From NCBI GenBank assembly GCA_037074615.1, contig CM073527.1, forward strand, positions 3,312,848-3,376,847: a DNA stretch of 64,000 bases, in the 5' to 3' direction. Positions 23,222 through 33,990 of the stretch are shown one piece after another (position 1 is the stretch's first letter; each line of letters starts with the position of its first letter). Position numbers and translations under genes: made by a program. The notes beneath the pieces are model-generated. The model did not search any database, was not told the origin of the DNA, and saw only the letters and a list, made by a program, of their open reading frames with translations. Source of the DNA: Leucaena leucocephala. Taxonomy: Eukaryota > Streptophyta > Magnoliopsida > Fabales > Fabaceae.

Positions 23222-24657
23222 TATGATTGTAACTCTGTGAATTTTAGTAATGACTGGATTAACATTTAGATAGTGACCGGAGCATGTGTGTTTAACAAGT
23301 TTACCCTCTGTGATTATGAGTCATGACCAATATTTCTTGTTTTATGAAGATTTCTTCTTTGTGATAAACAGCTGAGACCTGGTGCCCTTTTTGTCTGACT
23401 ACAAGTGAACTTCTACTAAAAATTCTTCTATTTCATTTTTATTGTTGCTTGGTCTTTAGAATTTACTGTCATAGATTTAAATTGAACTTTGAACATATAC
23501 TTTTGAATGTTGGCAAATTTGATAAAGTGTGAGTTGCTTGTTTCATTGATTGATTACTGTAAATTGTACATCATGAATGATTAGTCTCATGTATTTTGTT
23601 TAATATTCATGCAATTTAGTCATGGTGAGTTGATTAGAGTGAGTAAGCAAGATGGAAGGATTTTGAACCTCTAACAATACTCCTTTATATTGTATGACAC
23701 CATCTAATTTGGTAACTTTACAAAACTTATCTCAATCCTTGATTCAGAACAATATTAGCTCCTTGGAATTGTGAATATTATAAGAGCATTTCTTTCAAAA
23801 TCCTTTTGACTAAATAGTAGTCACATAAATATTAAATCCTTTATTTAATCGCTTTGACACCTTCAGTTTCTTTTAAAAACTCCATCCTTGATTAATTAAT
23901 ATTGTACAATATATTTGTTGATGTAGTGAGTCTTTAATTGTGAACTAATTGTTGAGTTGCAATCATTTCTATTAGATCTAAACCTCAATGTGTTTGTCAT
24001 CTGGCTCAAAGGAAACAAAACAAAGAGAAAAGGTACAGAGAAAAGAAAATAAAATAAAAGAGAAAGAAAGGATAAAGAAGAGAAAAACAAAGAAGAAATA
24101 GACTAGATGACAAGAAGATGTGATATTCAACTTGAATGAAAGGAAGTTAGATGATGACTTGTTACTTTCTGTAGTTGCACAATTAGAATTAGGATTAAGT
24201 GTTGAAGTAGCTTGAAGAAGTGAGATTATATGAATTATTTCATTAACCATTCACACTTATTTCCATTTTATCATTTAGTCTTTCTAATATTACAACACTA
24301 ATAAAGACCCTTTAATTCATAACCCTTGTGGCATTTAGTGGTAAAGATGAAAAATGGTTATAAGCCTATGGGAAGTCTAAGCTATGGTTGAGTGAAAATT
24401 ATCTTGATAAGATAGTGAAGAAAACACAATATCTAGTGAGGAAATCTTAACCTAGTTGCTTACTATGATTTAATTGCATGAGTTAGATTTTTTAATTGAC
24501 ATGAGATTAATATAGATTGTTGCCAATTGAAGAGAAAATATTGATGATTGCAAGTAATTATGCTGAATCTATTTTGCCAATCTTGCTGACCATGTGTGTT
24601 TGATTTCAATTTCAATCCATAATTTTGCTTAGAGTGCAAAGCTAAATATGGGGAAAT
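23222..24657 (+). mobile_element. 3' UTR of element I, second module, ending in PPT
   Basis: This resumes the 3' UTR after the solo LTR: decayed array motifs to about 23410, then the conserved non-coding block also found at 17951 and 60460, then about 350 bp that end in the purine tract CTAAATATGGGGAAAT directly before the LTR. That tract is the plus-strand primer site (compare CTAAGCATGGGGGAAT at 45300 and CTAAGTATGGGGAAGT at 61593). No gene is seen; no envelope-like ORF is present. Confidence 0.7.
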
Positions 24658-26041
24658 TGATAAACTCTTATTTTTATATTGATTTTAGTGTGTTTAAGGA
24701 GAATTTTATTATTGATTTTATCCCCATTTACCAATATATTGAGAAATTAACAAATAAAATGAGAAGAATGGGTAATTAATTGATATAATTTGGTCATATA
24801 TTGGAATATTATTTTGATAAGTAAATAATTTGTATCTTTTAAATCCCATTATAGGAAATGCTCATTAAGCACCAAGTCAACTTGTTGCTGTAACTAAAAT
24901 GGAAAGAGAAGTTAGAATGAAACATAATGGTTTGTTTGACAGCTGGACCTAGTGACTGAAGGACCTGATAACAGAATTGAGATTCGTGCACATGCTGGCT
25001 GAAGGGAGTCCAATAGAGATTGATTCACGCATAACATAATAAATTATGCCATTCACACTGTTCCCTCATCATTAATTCACTTCAGATTACACTCTCTCTC
25101 ATCTCTCTCACATGTAATTCAGACTCCATCCAAGATCCATTCTCATGCCATCCATCTCTCTCCTTTCGTATCTCCATTCTCTCTCTCATATGTAACTTTC
25201 CTCTATTCTAAGCAATAGAACTAGACGAAAGTTCTGTTTCTATCTTCATCTTCTCCTACATTCACATGACTGTTGTTGATCTATTTACTGTTGTGGTTGA
25301 GGTCTTGATAGTAATGGAAGGCTAGATTTCTTGTGCTTTCTTGGAGATGATGCTGAACCAAAACCCTTGATCAGAAACAGGGAGTTCAATTGTGTCTTTA
25401 ATTCCATATCTAATTGTATCGAGTTGATATAGTTAATTTTAGTTTTATTAATTCAATTAAAGTTAGTAGATGATGAACATTAAGGAACCGAGTTGGATTT
25501 CCTGATTATGTTTAATTAAGCTTTGATGGATCCTCATCCTTGAACTAGTGGAAAATGGATGTGGTTAATTAGAGTAATTCTATAGCATAGTATAGTTGTA
25601 TACGTTTAATTCATCGCCTTCTACCTCTTGAGTTGAATGATTCATATTTCTTTATTTAATGTTTGTGAGTTATAGCTTTGATTGAGATTTAGCTTATGAG
25701 TTGTTAGCTAGCACATTCTAATTCAACTAATTCATTTATCATACTCTGTGGATAATGAAGGTAAGGTAATCTCCAAGGGAACACACTTGTCATTGATTCA
25801 TATCATCATCATCATCATCATTAACACCTAAAATCATAAACAGTAGAATAGGATTTACATTAAGAATTTGTTCAAACATCTTATCTCACAGACCATTTCA
25901 TTAATTTGTAAAATTATGGCTCATTATATTAGTTAGAAACTTTAACATCCACTTAGACTCCTTGTAAATCGATCTAAGTTAGCTCTATTTTACTATTGGT
26001 TAGCTTAATTTCTTGTTTGATAATTAAAACGACAGTTATCA
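24658..26041 (+). repeat. 3' LTR of element I (Athila-like)
   Basis: A 1,384-bp LTR from TGATAAACTC to GACAGTTATCA, with the short terminal inverted repeat TGATAA/TTATCA. It is preceded by a PPT and matches LTRs at 45314, 50650, 54612 and 61609 and, inverted, at 28087, 42831 and 47017. It contains a CATCAT run at 25801-25821. Confidence 0.88.
25801..25821. repeat. (CAT)n microsatellite in 3' LTR of element I
   Basis: TATCATCATCATCATCATCA; other LTR copies have only two or three CAT units here (for example 51895), so it expanded in this copy. Confidence 0.7.
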
Positions 26042-28086
26042 TAATTTAGCCCATGAAGGCAGGAGACAACGTACAAGGCCCAAAATGGCATGTCATAGGC
26101 CCAATGATATTTTCATATAGGTATGTGGGCTACTATTAATAAAGACCCTAAGAAATTAAAATTATAAACATGCCATTATGTTATGTAAAATTATGAAAAT
26201 ACCCCTATGTTGTACTACTAAATAAGAGATTAGTGGAGGACATTTGGTCATTTGACCAAGGTTCGATGATCAAGGAGGGTTATCTGCATAGTTGACTGAG
26301 TTAGGGAATATCTCTGGTAATGTGTGAAAAGACAATAATGTCCTAGAATTATTAAAGTAAATAAAGAAGAAACAAGGGCACTTTGGTAATTTACCCAGAT
26401 CAGTAATTAAGTTTAGACCCAGTCGAAGAATGTCAATAGTAGAAAAAATTTGGATACTAGATTTAAAGTTAGAAAACATAATATAGAATTTTAAAAAAAT
26501 TAGAGTTATTAAACAGTCTAGTTTTTGTGAAATTTGACTAGGCTGGTATCAGATTGGACTAGAATTTTTTAAAATCTTCTTTTCCTCCACTTTGCGCCAA
26601 ATATGGCCTTGATGGTGTCACCTTTTTGGCTTCTAGGGAAAGCTTGGTGGAAGATTGAATATGGACCATTAAATCAAATAATAACTAAAGTAATCTTGGC
26701 CCTTTATTTTCACCCAATTTTATCTTTAAATACCCCACATTTCTCTTATCATTCATGTACACACAAGGGAGCTATGGAGAGGTGTTGCTAAAATGAAATC
26801 CAAGCAAGAAGAAGAAGAAATCCAAGAGTCAATCAAGTAAAGATTCAAGGTAATTTTTTTCTCATATCTTTGTATCATGTTGTAGGAAGATTTCTCTTAG
26901 ATTTGGATGCTGAAACACCATTCTTCTCTCCATTTTGGCTGCTGGACATGATTTAGAATTAGAGAAAAAAATATGAATTTTAAGTCATGGAATGTTTAAA
27001 CAAGCTTAAATAAGCTTGAATAAATAGTATTAGCTTGGAAATTCAAATGTGCATGGAATTAGGTTGTTGAGTTCATTGCTTCCACTATACAAAACACTGT
27101 TCATGTGAGAATTTCATAATTTTAATGCTTCCAATAGATTTAAAATGAGAAATTATGTGGGATAAAGTAGAGAAACAAGTAATTGAAGCATTGGAATCAA
27201 AATAGGAATTTTTGAACAAACCCTTATTGTGCCACATTTTTGTTCTGTCCAAGCCTTAAGGAAGGAGTTGAAATTTGTCAATTCTAACTTCATATTTGGA
27301 TTTATTGGCGAAAATTGTGTGGAAAATGCTTAATGCACTAATTAATTCAAAGCGCAAGATAATTAACTGAAATTAAGAGAAAATTAGTTAAGATAAGGAG
27401 AGCTAGTCTTCCATATGGTATATGATCATGGTCCTAATGAATTGACCAAAAGGCTTCAATGTTGAAAAGTTAGGGAGCAAGTTTAAGAACAAGGAAGGAA
27501 GCTTAAGTTCAAGGTAGTTGACTTATATCTTTATGTGCTTAATGTGTTATGCTTGTGTGTTGACATATATATAATTATTGAATGATGTTGTGACATAATG
27601 AATGATGTTAAATATATTATAAATAACATGTTTCCCATAGCCATGCATTTTTATACAAAGCATATAGCATGATGACATGTCACTAAATGAAGAAAGTTTA
27701 ATGAAATTACATATCATGCAGTAGCATCTATCTTGCATATTTAAGTGGTAATGTTTGCTACCGAGATTCCTTAGAATCTCACCCTCCCACAACCAACCAA
27801 TTTAGTTCAAGCATGATGGAAAATGTATACATGGAGAAGAGCTAAAGAATGGAAGAAAGAAAGTAAACAATTTGATATTCTAGCCTATGATGTATAGTCT
27901 TTACGAGTTATGTAAAGTGTCTATTTATGTGATAAACATTTATGAAATAATTATGTCATATGTAAATGATGTATGTGAAGACATGGGAAGCTTATTTGAT
28001 GAAAATATATGGGAAGCTTATTCTATCTTATGAGTGATAACAAAATAAGTGATCAATAGTATCTAACTAAGAATGAGGAACTTTAG
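26042..28086 (+). repeat. T2 LTR fragment, both ends missing
   Basis: Two kb homologous to the middle of the T2 LTRs: CTAGTTTTTGTGAAA near 26520 matches 10547, and the AGCATGATGGAAAATGTA region near 27810 matches 22475. The first ~650 bp and last ~500 bp of the LTR are absent. It lies exactly between two Athila LTRs in opposite orientation, so it is the target both inserted into. Confidence 0.8.
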
Positions 28087-29490
28087 TGATAACTGTCATT
28101 TTAATTATCAAACAAAACTAAGCTAAACAATAGTAAATAAGAGGCTAACCTAGGTCAATTCACAAGGACCCTAAATGGATGTATAAGTTCCTAATTAATC
28201 TAATGAGCCACAAATTAACAAGTTAAAGAGATGGTGTTTGATGAGTTTCAATCTAACTAACTACTAAAAGCAAATCAGATGCTATTGTTTATACTTTTAA
28301 GTGTTTATGATAATGAGATGAATGAATGACGCTTGTACTCTTGGAGATTATCTTACCTTTATTATCCACAGAATATGAGGATTAGATCAGTTGAATTAGA
28401 ATATGTTAGCTAAAAACTCGCTAGCTAAATCTCAATAAAAGCTATAACTCGCATACATTAAAAGAGATTAAGAATCATTCAACTCAGAGATAGTAGAATA
28501 TGAATTAAATAGAATCGCTTCAATTAATCACAACTATGTTCAACTCGATCAAAGTTAAGAATTAATCAAAGGTGAGTTATGCAGAAATAAGAAATCCAAC
28601 TTGGTTCCCTACTTCTTTGTCATCTACTACTCTAATTGTATCAGTAATTAGAAAGCTAACTACATCAACTCGATACATTTAACTCTAAATTAAAGACACA
28701 ATGAACTCCCTATTCAGCTCAAGGATTCAGGTTCTGCAACTTCTCCAAGAGAGTACAGTAGCTTAGCCTTACATTGCCATCTAAACTTCAGCAGCAACGA
28801 AAAACATAGTAGCAGTCATAGTGAAAATGATAGGAGAAGATGATGAACTATAGAACTTTTCTCTAGTTCTATTGACTAGAATAGAGGAAAGTTGTAGAAG
28901 AGAAAATGAACTGGAGAAGAAAAGCGTGAATGGAATGGAAGAATGGGTCGGTACAAATCTGATATGGAATGGTGTATGAATGGATGTGTGAATGGAGAAG
29001 GAATTGGATCTGTGTGTATTAGCTCTCTCTCCAGGCGTGTCTTGAAATGATATGTGATGGTGTGTATTTATATGTATAGAAGGATGAGAATGGTAGCTGA
29101 AATGGTGTGAATAATGTGTGGAGTGCTTGAGCTGCTGCTGAAATGTGTGATTTTGTTGTGTGTGCATTAACAGTGCTTCTCCATGTGCCATCATATGCAT
29201 AATCTCCCACTTGCAATCTGTTCCTCAATTTCTGGATCTAGCCCACGTGCTGTCACATGTCATCAACTTCTTTAGTCCAGCTGTCATTCTCCTTTTATGT
29301 ATTGGTCTGTGATAGAAAATTAGAATAAACAGATTATTTATTCACTTTAAGCACTAAATTGATATCAATTAATTCTCAACTCTTCTAAATTTATTTATTT
29401 AATAACTGCTCAATATATTGATAAATGGGGATAAAATCAATAATAAATTCACTTTAAATACATTGCAAATCACTACAAATATATTCATAT
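28087..29490 (-). repeat. Athila-like LTR, minus strand, start eroded
   Basis: It begins TGATAACTGTCATTTTAATT, the complement of the LTR end, and matches the family to about 29480. The expected final ...GAGTTTATCA is replaced by TATTCATATT before the 144-bp repeats start. With T2 sequence on the left it is a 3' or solo LTR, with no internal region attached. ORFs at 28781-29228 come from the CACA/TTCA-rich LTR body. Confidence 0.8.
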
Positions 29491-30150
29491 TTGGCACCAT
29501 TCTGGGATGGAGCAAGAACTTACCACACTTCTCAATTTTCAATCAACATTCTACAATGCCCACTTTCAATGCGAAGTCCATATGTTTGGGTAGTAAATTA
29601 GTGACTAAATGTGTCTATCCAATAATTGTCAACTTTCACGCAGTTCTAGGAATGTGTGAAATATCACCGCCCATCTCAACTTTAAATGAGGGTCCTAGAA
29701 TGCCCCCTCTTGTTTCTAAGTTCATCCATCTAGCACACGAATGAGTGATCAAGTGTTTCTAGCTAGTAATAGGGAACTTTGGCATTGTTCTAGAATTGAG
29801 CAAAAACTTGCCACACATCTCAACCTTCAATTAACATTCTACAGTGACCACTTTCATTGCAAAATTTTTACATATGGTTTATGAACGAGTGATCGAGTAT
29901 TTTTATCCAATAATGGGGAAATTTCCCACAGGTCCATAATTGAGTGAAATCCCATCACACATCTCAACTATCACGGAGAACTGTATATTGCCAACTTCTG
30001 GGGCAAACTTCATCCATGTAGGGATCGAACATGTGAGCAAGTGCTTCTAGCCAATAAATGCCGAGTTCCACGCAATTCTAGAACTGGGTGAGAGCTCACC
30101 ACCCATCTCAACCTTTAGCAAGGATTCTAGAATGCACTTTTTTTTTCTAA
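29491..30150 (-). repeat. 144-bp tandem repeat, five units (R family)
   Basis: The word CTCAA (CTCA in the last unit) in CCACACATCTCAAC-like context recurs at 29531, 29675, 29819, 29963 and 30107, exactly 144 bp apart each time. Units share CTAGAATTGAG, ACATTCTACAATGCCCACTTTC and AATGAGTGATC-like words but have diverged. The array lies at the 3' end of an LTR-like unit of the R family. Confidence 0.9.
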
Positions 30151-30933
30151 ATTATTCCACATATGGCATGAACCCACAAGAGAAAATCCCACGAACCCAC
30201 AACCAATCAGAATATGAGCACCCCAAGAACGCTAAACAAAGGTCCAGTGACTCGTTTCAACCCTTGGACACAGAAGAAAAAGGACCCAAAGTGTTGGAAG
30301 ATGCCACAAGGTTGACCAAGTCTTGGTGAGTATATAGTTCCATGAAGAACCCTATAGAGAGTCCACTCTCAAGGGACAAAGGGCTGGAAAGCAACTTTTT
30401 ATTCAAAAGTCTAATCTGCCTCAAAAATTAGTCATACAATGTATTTGAAGAGATACTTTTTGAATATAACCTAAAGTATTAAATACAAACTAGGGACTCA
30501 AAATAGTAAATACAAACTAAAATAAAATAACTTGGACTCAATTCAAGTAATTTGGAAACCCAAAAGTCAAGCCTACTAAGTAAATTACTAATATTCGCAC
30601 AAATACAATAATAAAAATAGAATTAGCAATTTAAGAGGAAAAAGTGATTATTTATGCCTAAATGAGTCTTCTTATGTTACTACTTGGTCCAAGGCATTTG
30701 AGTTGATGTATCCAAGCCCAAAATTGGTTTAGCAGCTCTATTTTCAACACAAATGAAATTAATGATGTCCTCAATTTTTTAATCTGATTTGTTGCTCCAT
30801 TTGCTTTCTCAATGCCTCTTGCACTATCCTATTCAAAGCTTCCATAACCCTTTTAACTCTTGCTCTTGCGATTGGTCCAGTAGGAATATGCCAAGGATCC
30901 TTGGAAGTTGTAGAATCATCTTACTGTATTGCA
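30151..30933 (-). repeat. R-family LTR-like unit 2, body with pol tail
   Basis: Read on the minus strand it starts TGCAATACAGTAAGATG at 30933 and first encodes the R pol tail (PTGPIARARVKRVMEALN-like, about 30720-30930), then non-coding sequence matching 35583-36115 to about 30150, and then the 144-bp array. Three R units in this window start at the same point in pol, which supports an LTR that begins inside the pol reading frame. Confidence 0.7.
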
Positions 30934-31947
30934 TCCACACAGGTAACAAATGAGCGATCAATTGTATCCAGCCAAGCATGGCGAACTTCAGTGCCTTTCT
31001 GGGATAGAGTGGGAATTCATCACACCTTTAATCAACATTCTACAATGCCCACTTTCAATGCAAAGTCCATACATTTGGGTAGCAAATGAGTGACTGAATA
31101 TCTCTAGCCAATAATAGCCAACTTTCACACAGTTATGGAACTGGGTGAAAGCTCACCACCCATCTCGACCTTCAACTAGGATTCTATAATGCCCTTCTTT
31201 GTTACTAAATTGTTCCACACATGTGGTGAACCCACAAGAGAAAATCCCATGATCCCACAACCAATCAAGATATACACACCCCAAGAACGCTAAACAACTA
31301 TCCGATGACCCGCTTGAACCCTTAAACATAGAAGAACAAGGACCCAAAGTGTTAGAAGATTCTACAAGGTTGACTAAGTCTTGGTGAGTCTTAGTTCCAT
31401 GAGGAACCCTAGAGAGAGTCTACTCTCAAGGGACAAAGTGCAAAAAGCAACTTTTCAAGCAAAAATCCAATCTGCCTCCAAAATGGTCATACAATGTATT
31501 TGAAGAGAAGCATTTTAAATCTGAAATAAAAAGCAATAAATGAAACCTAGGAACTCAAAATAGTAAACACAATTAAATAAAATAACTAGGACTTAATTGA
31601 AGTAACTTGGAAACCCAAAAGTCAAATATGCCAACTAATTACTAATTTTCTCACAAATACAATAATAAAAATAGAATAAACATTTTAAGCTCAAAAATTG
31701 ATTATTTAAGCGCAAATGAGTCTTCCCTTATGTGTTACTTGGTATAAAGCTTTTAGTAGCTCCATTTTTAGTACAAATAAAATTCGTGACATCCTCAGCA
31801 TTTTTAATATGCTTTGTTGCTCTAATTGCCACTTGCTTTGTCAACGCCTCTTGTACTAGCCCATTCAATACTTCCTTAATTCTTTTAGCTTGTTAGTTGG
31901 AATATGCAAAGGATCTTTGGAAATTGAAGAGTCATCTTTCTGTATCA
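30934..31947 (-). repeat. R-family LTR-like unit 1, head-to-tail with unit 2
   Basis: Minus-strand start TGATACAGAAAGATGAC at 31947; pol tail to about 31740, non-coding body to about 31190, then 1.8 units of the 144-bp repeat (30936-31190), followed directly by unit 2. The order pol tail, body, repeats is the same in both units and in the plus copy at 35338. No internal region separates the two units. Confidence 0.65.
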
Positions 31948-31962
31948 TATCAATTTGTTACC

Positions 31963-32367
31963 TATGTTGAAAATGGAATTAGCTTTGATAAGAGCTAATG
32001 TGCAAGAAGATTGGGAGGCCACAATAGCTCAATTTCTGAATGGGATGAACAAAGGTATAACTGGTATAGTGTAATTGCAACATTATGGGTAGTTGGAAGA
32101 TATGTTGCACCACTTGGCAATTAAGGTGGAAGAAGGTGCTCCAAAATTCTTTCCTAGATCAATTTATTCTTTGAAACAGAAACAGAAGAAGGAAGAAAAT
32201 GCTATGCAAATAGTGTCTACTAAGGGAAAAGGAGAAGCTTTATCAAAAAGTAAATGTAAATCTGATTCAAAAACTTCTAGAAATAGAGATATAAAATGTT
32301 TGAAGTGTTTGGGCATAGGTCATATAGCTTCTCAATGGCCCAACAAGAGTTACGATTCTGAAAAATA
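31963..32367 (+). pseudogene. gag: gag C-terminal remnant, chromovirus-like (R family)
   Basis: The reading MELALIRANVQEDWEATIA, with LQHYG after a stop near 32073, then HHLAIKVEEG, and a zinc knuckle CLKCLGIGHIASQW, is the C-terminal half of a chromovirus-type Gag. The fourth zinc ligand is tryptophan where cysteine is expected. The capsid N-terminus, leader, PBS and 5' LTR are missing: the sequence starts abruptly next to an oppositely oriented R LTR. Confidence 0.82.
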
Positions 32368-32885
32368 ATGAAGTTGTAACTGAAAGTGATAGTGATCATG
32401 AATCCTTGCCCTTGCTTAAGGATGCTAGTGATATAGGTGTTGAATATCCTGTGGAAGGAGAATGCCTTATGGTTAGAAGAGCTTTGAATTGTCAAATCAA
32501 GGAAGATGTGATGAATGACCAAAGGGAAAACATTTTCCATACTCACTGCCTCAAGGTATGTAGAATGATAATTGATGGTGGGAGTATTACAAATGTTGCA
32601 AGCAATACTTTGGTTGAGAAATTGAATTTGCCTACTGTTAGACATTCTAGACCATACAAGATGCAATGGATGAATGAATGTGGGGAAATTAAATTTGATA
32701 AGCAAGTTCTGATTTCTTTTTCAATTGGAAAATATTGAGTTGAATTATTGTGTGATGTTATTCCTATGCATGGTGGGTTTGATAGAAAAGTGAAGAAGAA
32801 TGGGTTTACAAATAGATATTCTTTTATAATAAACAATAGACCCATTACTCTTGTACCATTGACTCCAAACCAAGTATATGAGGAT
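32368..32885 (+). pseudogene. Protease remnant with internal deletion (R family)
   Basis: YPVEGECLMVRRALN and QRENIFHTHC lead to the active site MIIDGGSITNVASNTLVEKL (a D-G-G-S form), then HSRPYKMQWMNECGEIKF and FSIGKY, a stop, and LCDVIPMHGGFDRKVKKNGF. The usual AGHILLGRPWQ-like block expected after PMH is absent, a small deletion that removes the C-terminal conserved glycine/leucine region. Uninterrupted from 32406 to 32738. Confidence 0.82.
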
Positions 32886-33013
32886 TAACTCAAGATGAAA
32901 AATGAGAAAGACATAAAGAAATGAGACTGAAAATGAGAGAAAAGTTGAGAGCTCAAAAAAAGAAATGTAGAAAAAGCATGAAGAGAGAAAAGAAAAGAAG
33001 AAAGTGAGTTTGT

Positions 33014-33530
33014 ATGCGAAAGAAAGATAGAACATGGAGGATGTGTATTGATTGCAGAGTTGTGAACAATATCACTGTAAAGTATCGCCATCCCATTCCT
33101 AGATTAGATTATATGCTTGATGAATTGCCTTGTTCTATTATATTTTCTAAAACTGATTTGAAATCTGGATACCATCAAATTAGAATGAGGGAAGGGGATG
33201 AATGGAAAACTTCTTTCAAAACAAAACATGGTTTGTATGAGTAGTTGGTCATACCCTTTTGATTAACTAAGACATTTAGTATTTTCATGAGGTTATTGAA
33301 TCATGTTTTGCATTCTTTCATTAGAAAATTTGTTATGGTTTATTTTGATGGCATTCTAATATGTAGGAAGAATATGGATGAGCACTTGAATCATATGCAT
33401 TGTGTGCTTGATGTTTTGATAAAGGAAATATTGTTTGCAAATATGAAAAGTGTCATTTTTGTAGGGATAAAATTGTTTTTCTTGGGTTTATGGTGAGTGC
33501 TAAAGTCATAGAGTTGATGAGAAAAAGATA
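33014..33530 (+). pseudogene. Reverse transcriptase remnant (R family)
   Basis: Opens at TWRMCIDCRVVNNITVKYRH and continues PIPRLDYMLDELP, FSKTDLKSGYHQIRM, FKTKHGLYE, a stop where W is usual, VIPF then a second stop, and MRLLNHVLHSFI. The catalytic motif reads VYFDGIL, so the second aspartate of YxDD is glycine. A third break is at 33496. The RT N-terminus is deleted; a lysine/glutamate-rich stretch (32890-33010) joins protease to RT. Confidence 0.87.
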
Positions 33531-33990
33531 AGAGCTATAAAAGGATGGCCAACACCCAAAAGCATACATGAGGTAAGAAGTTTTCATGGTTTGACTAGCT
33601 TTTATAGGTGCTTTGTAAAATATTTTAGCACACTTGCTACACCACTAACTGAGGTCATAAAAAAATTTGTTAGTTTTAAATGGTATAAAGCACAAGATGA
33701 TGTATTCAATGAACTTAAGGATAAATTGTGTTTTGCACCTATGTTAGTTTTGTCTGACTTTAATAAAACATTTGAAATTGAATGTGATACATCTGGAGTT
33801 GGAATAGGAGCTATTTTAATGTAAGAAGGAAAGCCAATTGCTTATTTTTATTGAAAAGCTACTACATAGAGTAGCCTTGAAATATCCAACATATGAGTTT
33901 ATGCACTCAAAAGTGCCTTAGAGAATTGGAAACACTACCGTTGGCCTAAGCAATTTGTGATTCACAATAATCATTAATCTTTGAAGAACA
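33531..33990 (+). pseudogene. RNase H remnant (R family)
   Basis: After the connection domain (FHGLTSFYRCFVKYFSTLA, PLTEVIKKFVSFKW) comes LSDFNKTFEIECDTSGVGIG, which holds the first catalytic aspartate, then YPTYEFMHSKVP-like and LENWKHYRWPKQFVI. The usual TDHESL reads NNH-stop-SL, losing a catalytic aspartate. Several frameshifts occur between 33824 and 33981. Confidence 0.8.

Noticed and set aside
23420..24657. Envelope-like gene in the Athila 3' region
   Set aside because: Some Athila elements have one, but here the 3' UTRs contain no ORF shared among copies and no signal peptide or transmembrane pattern.
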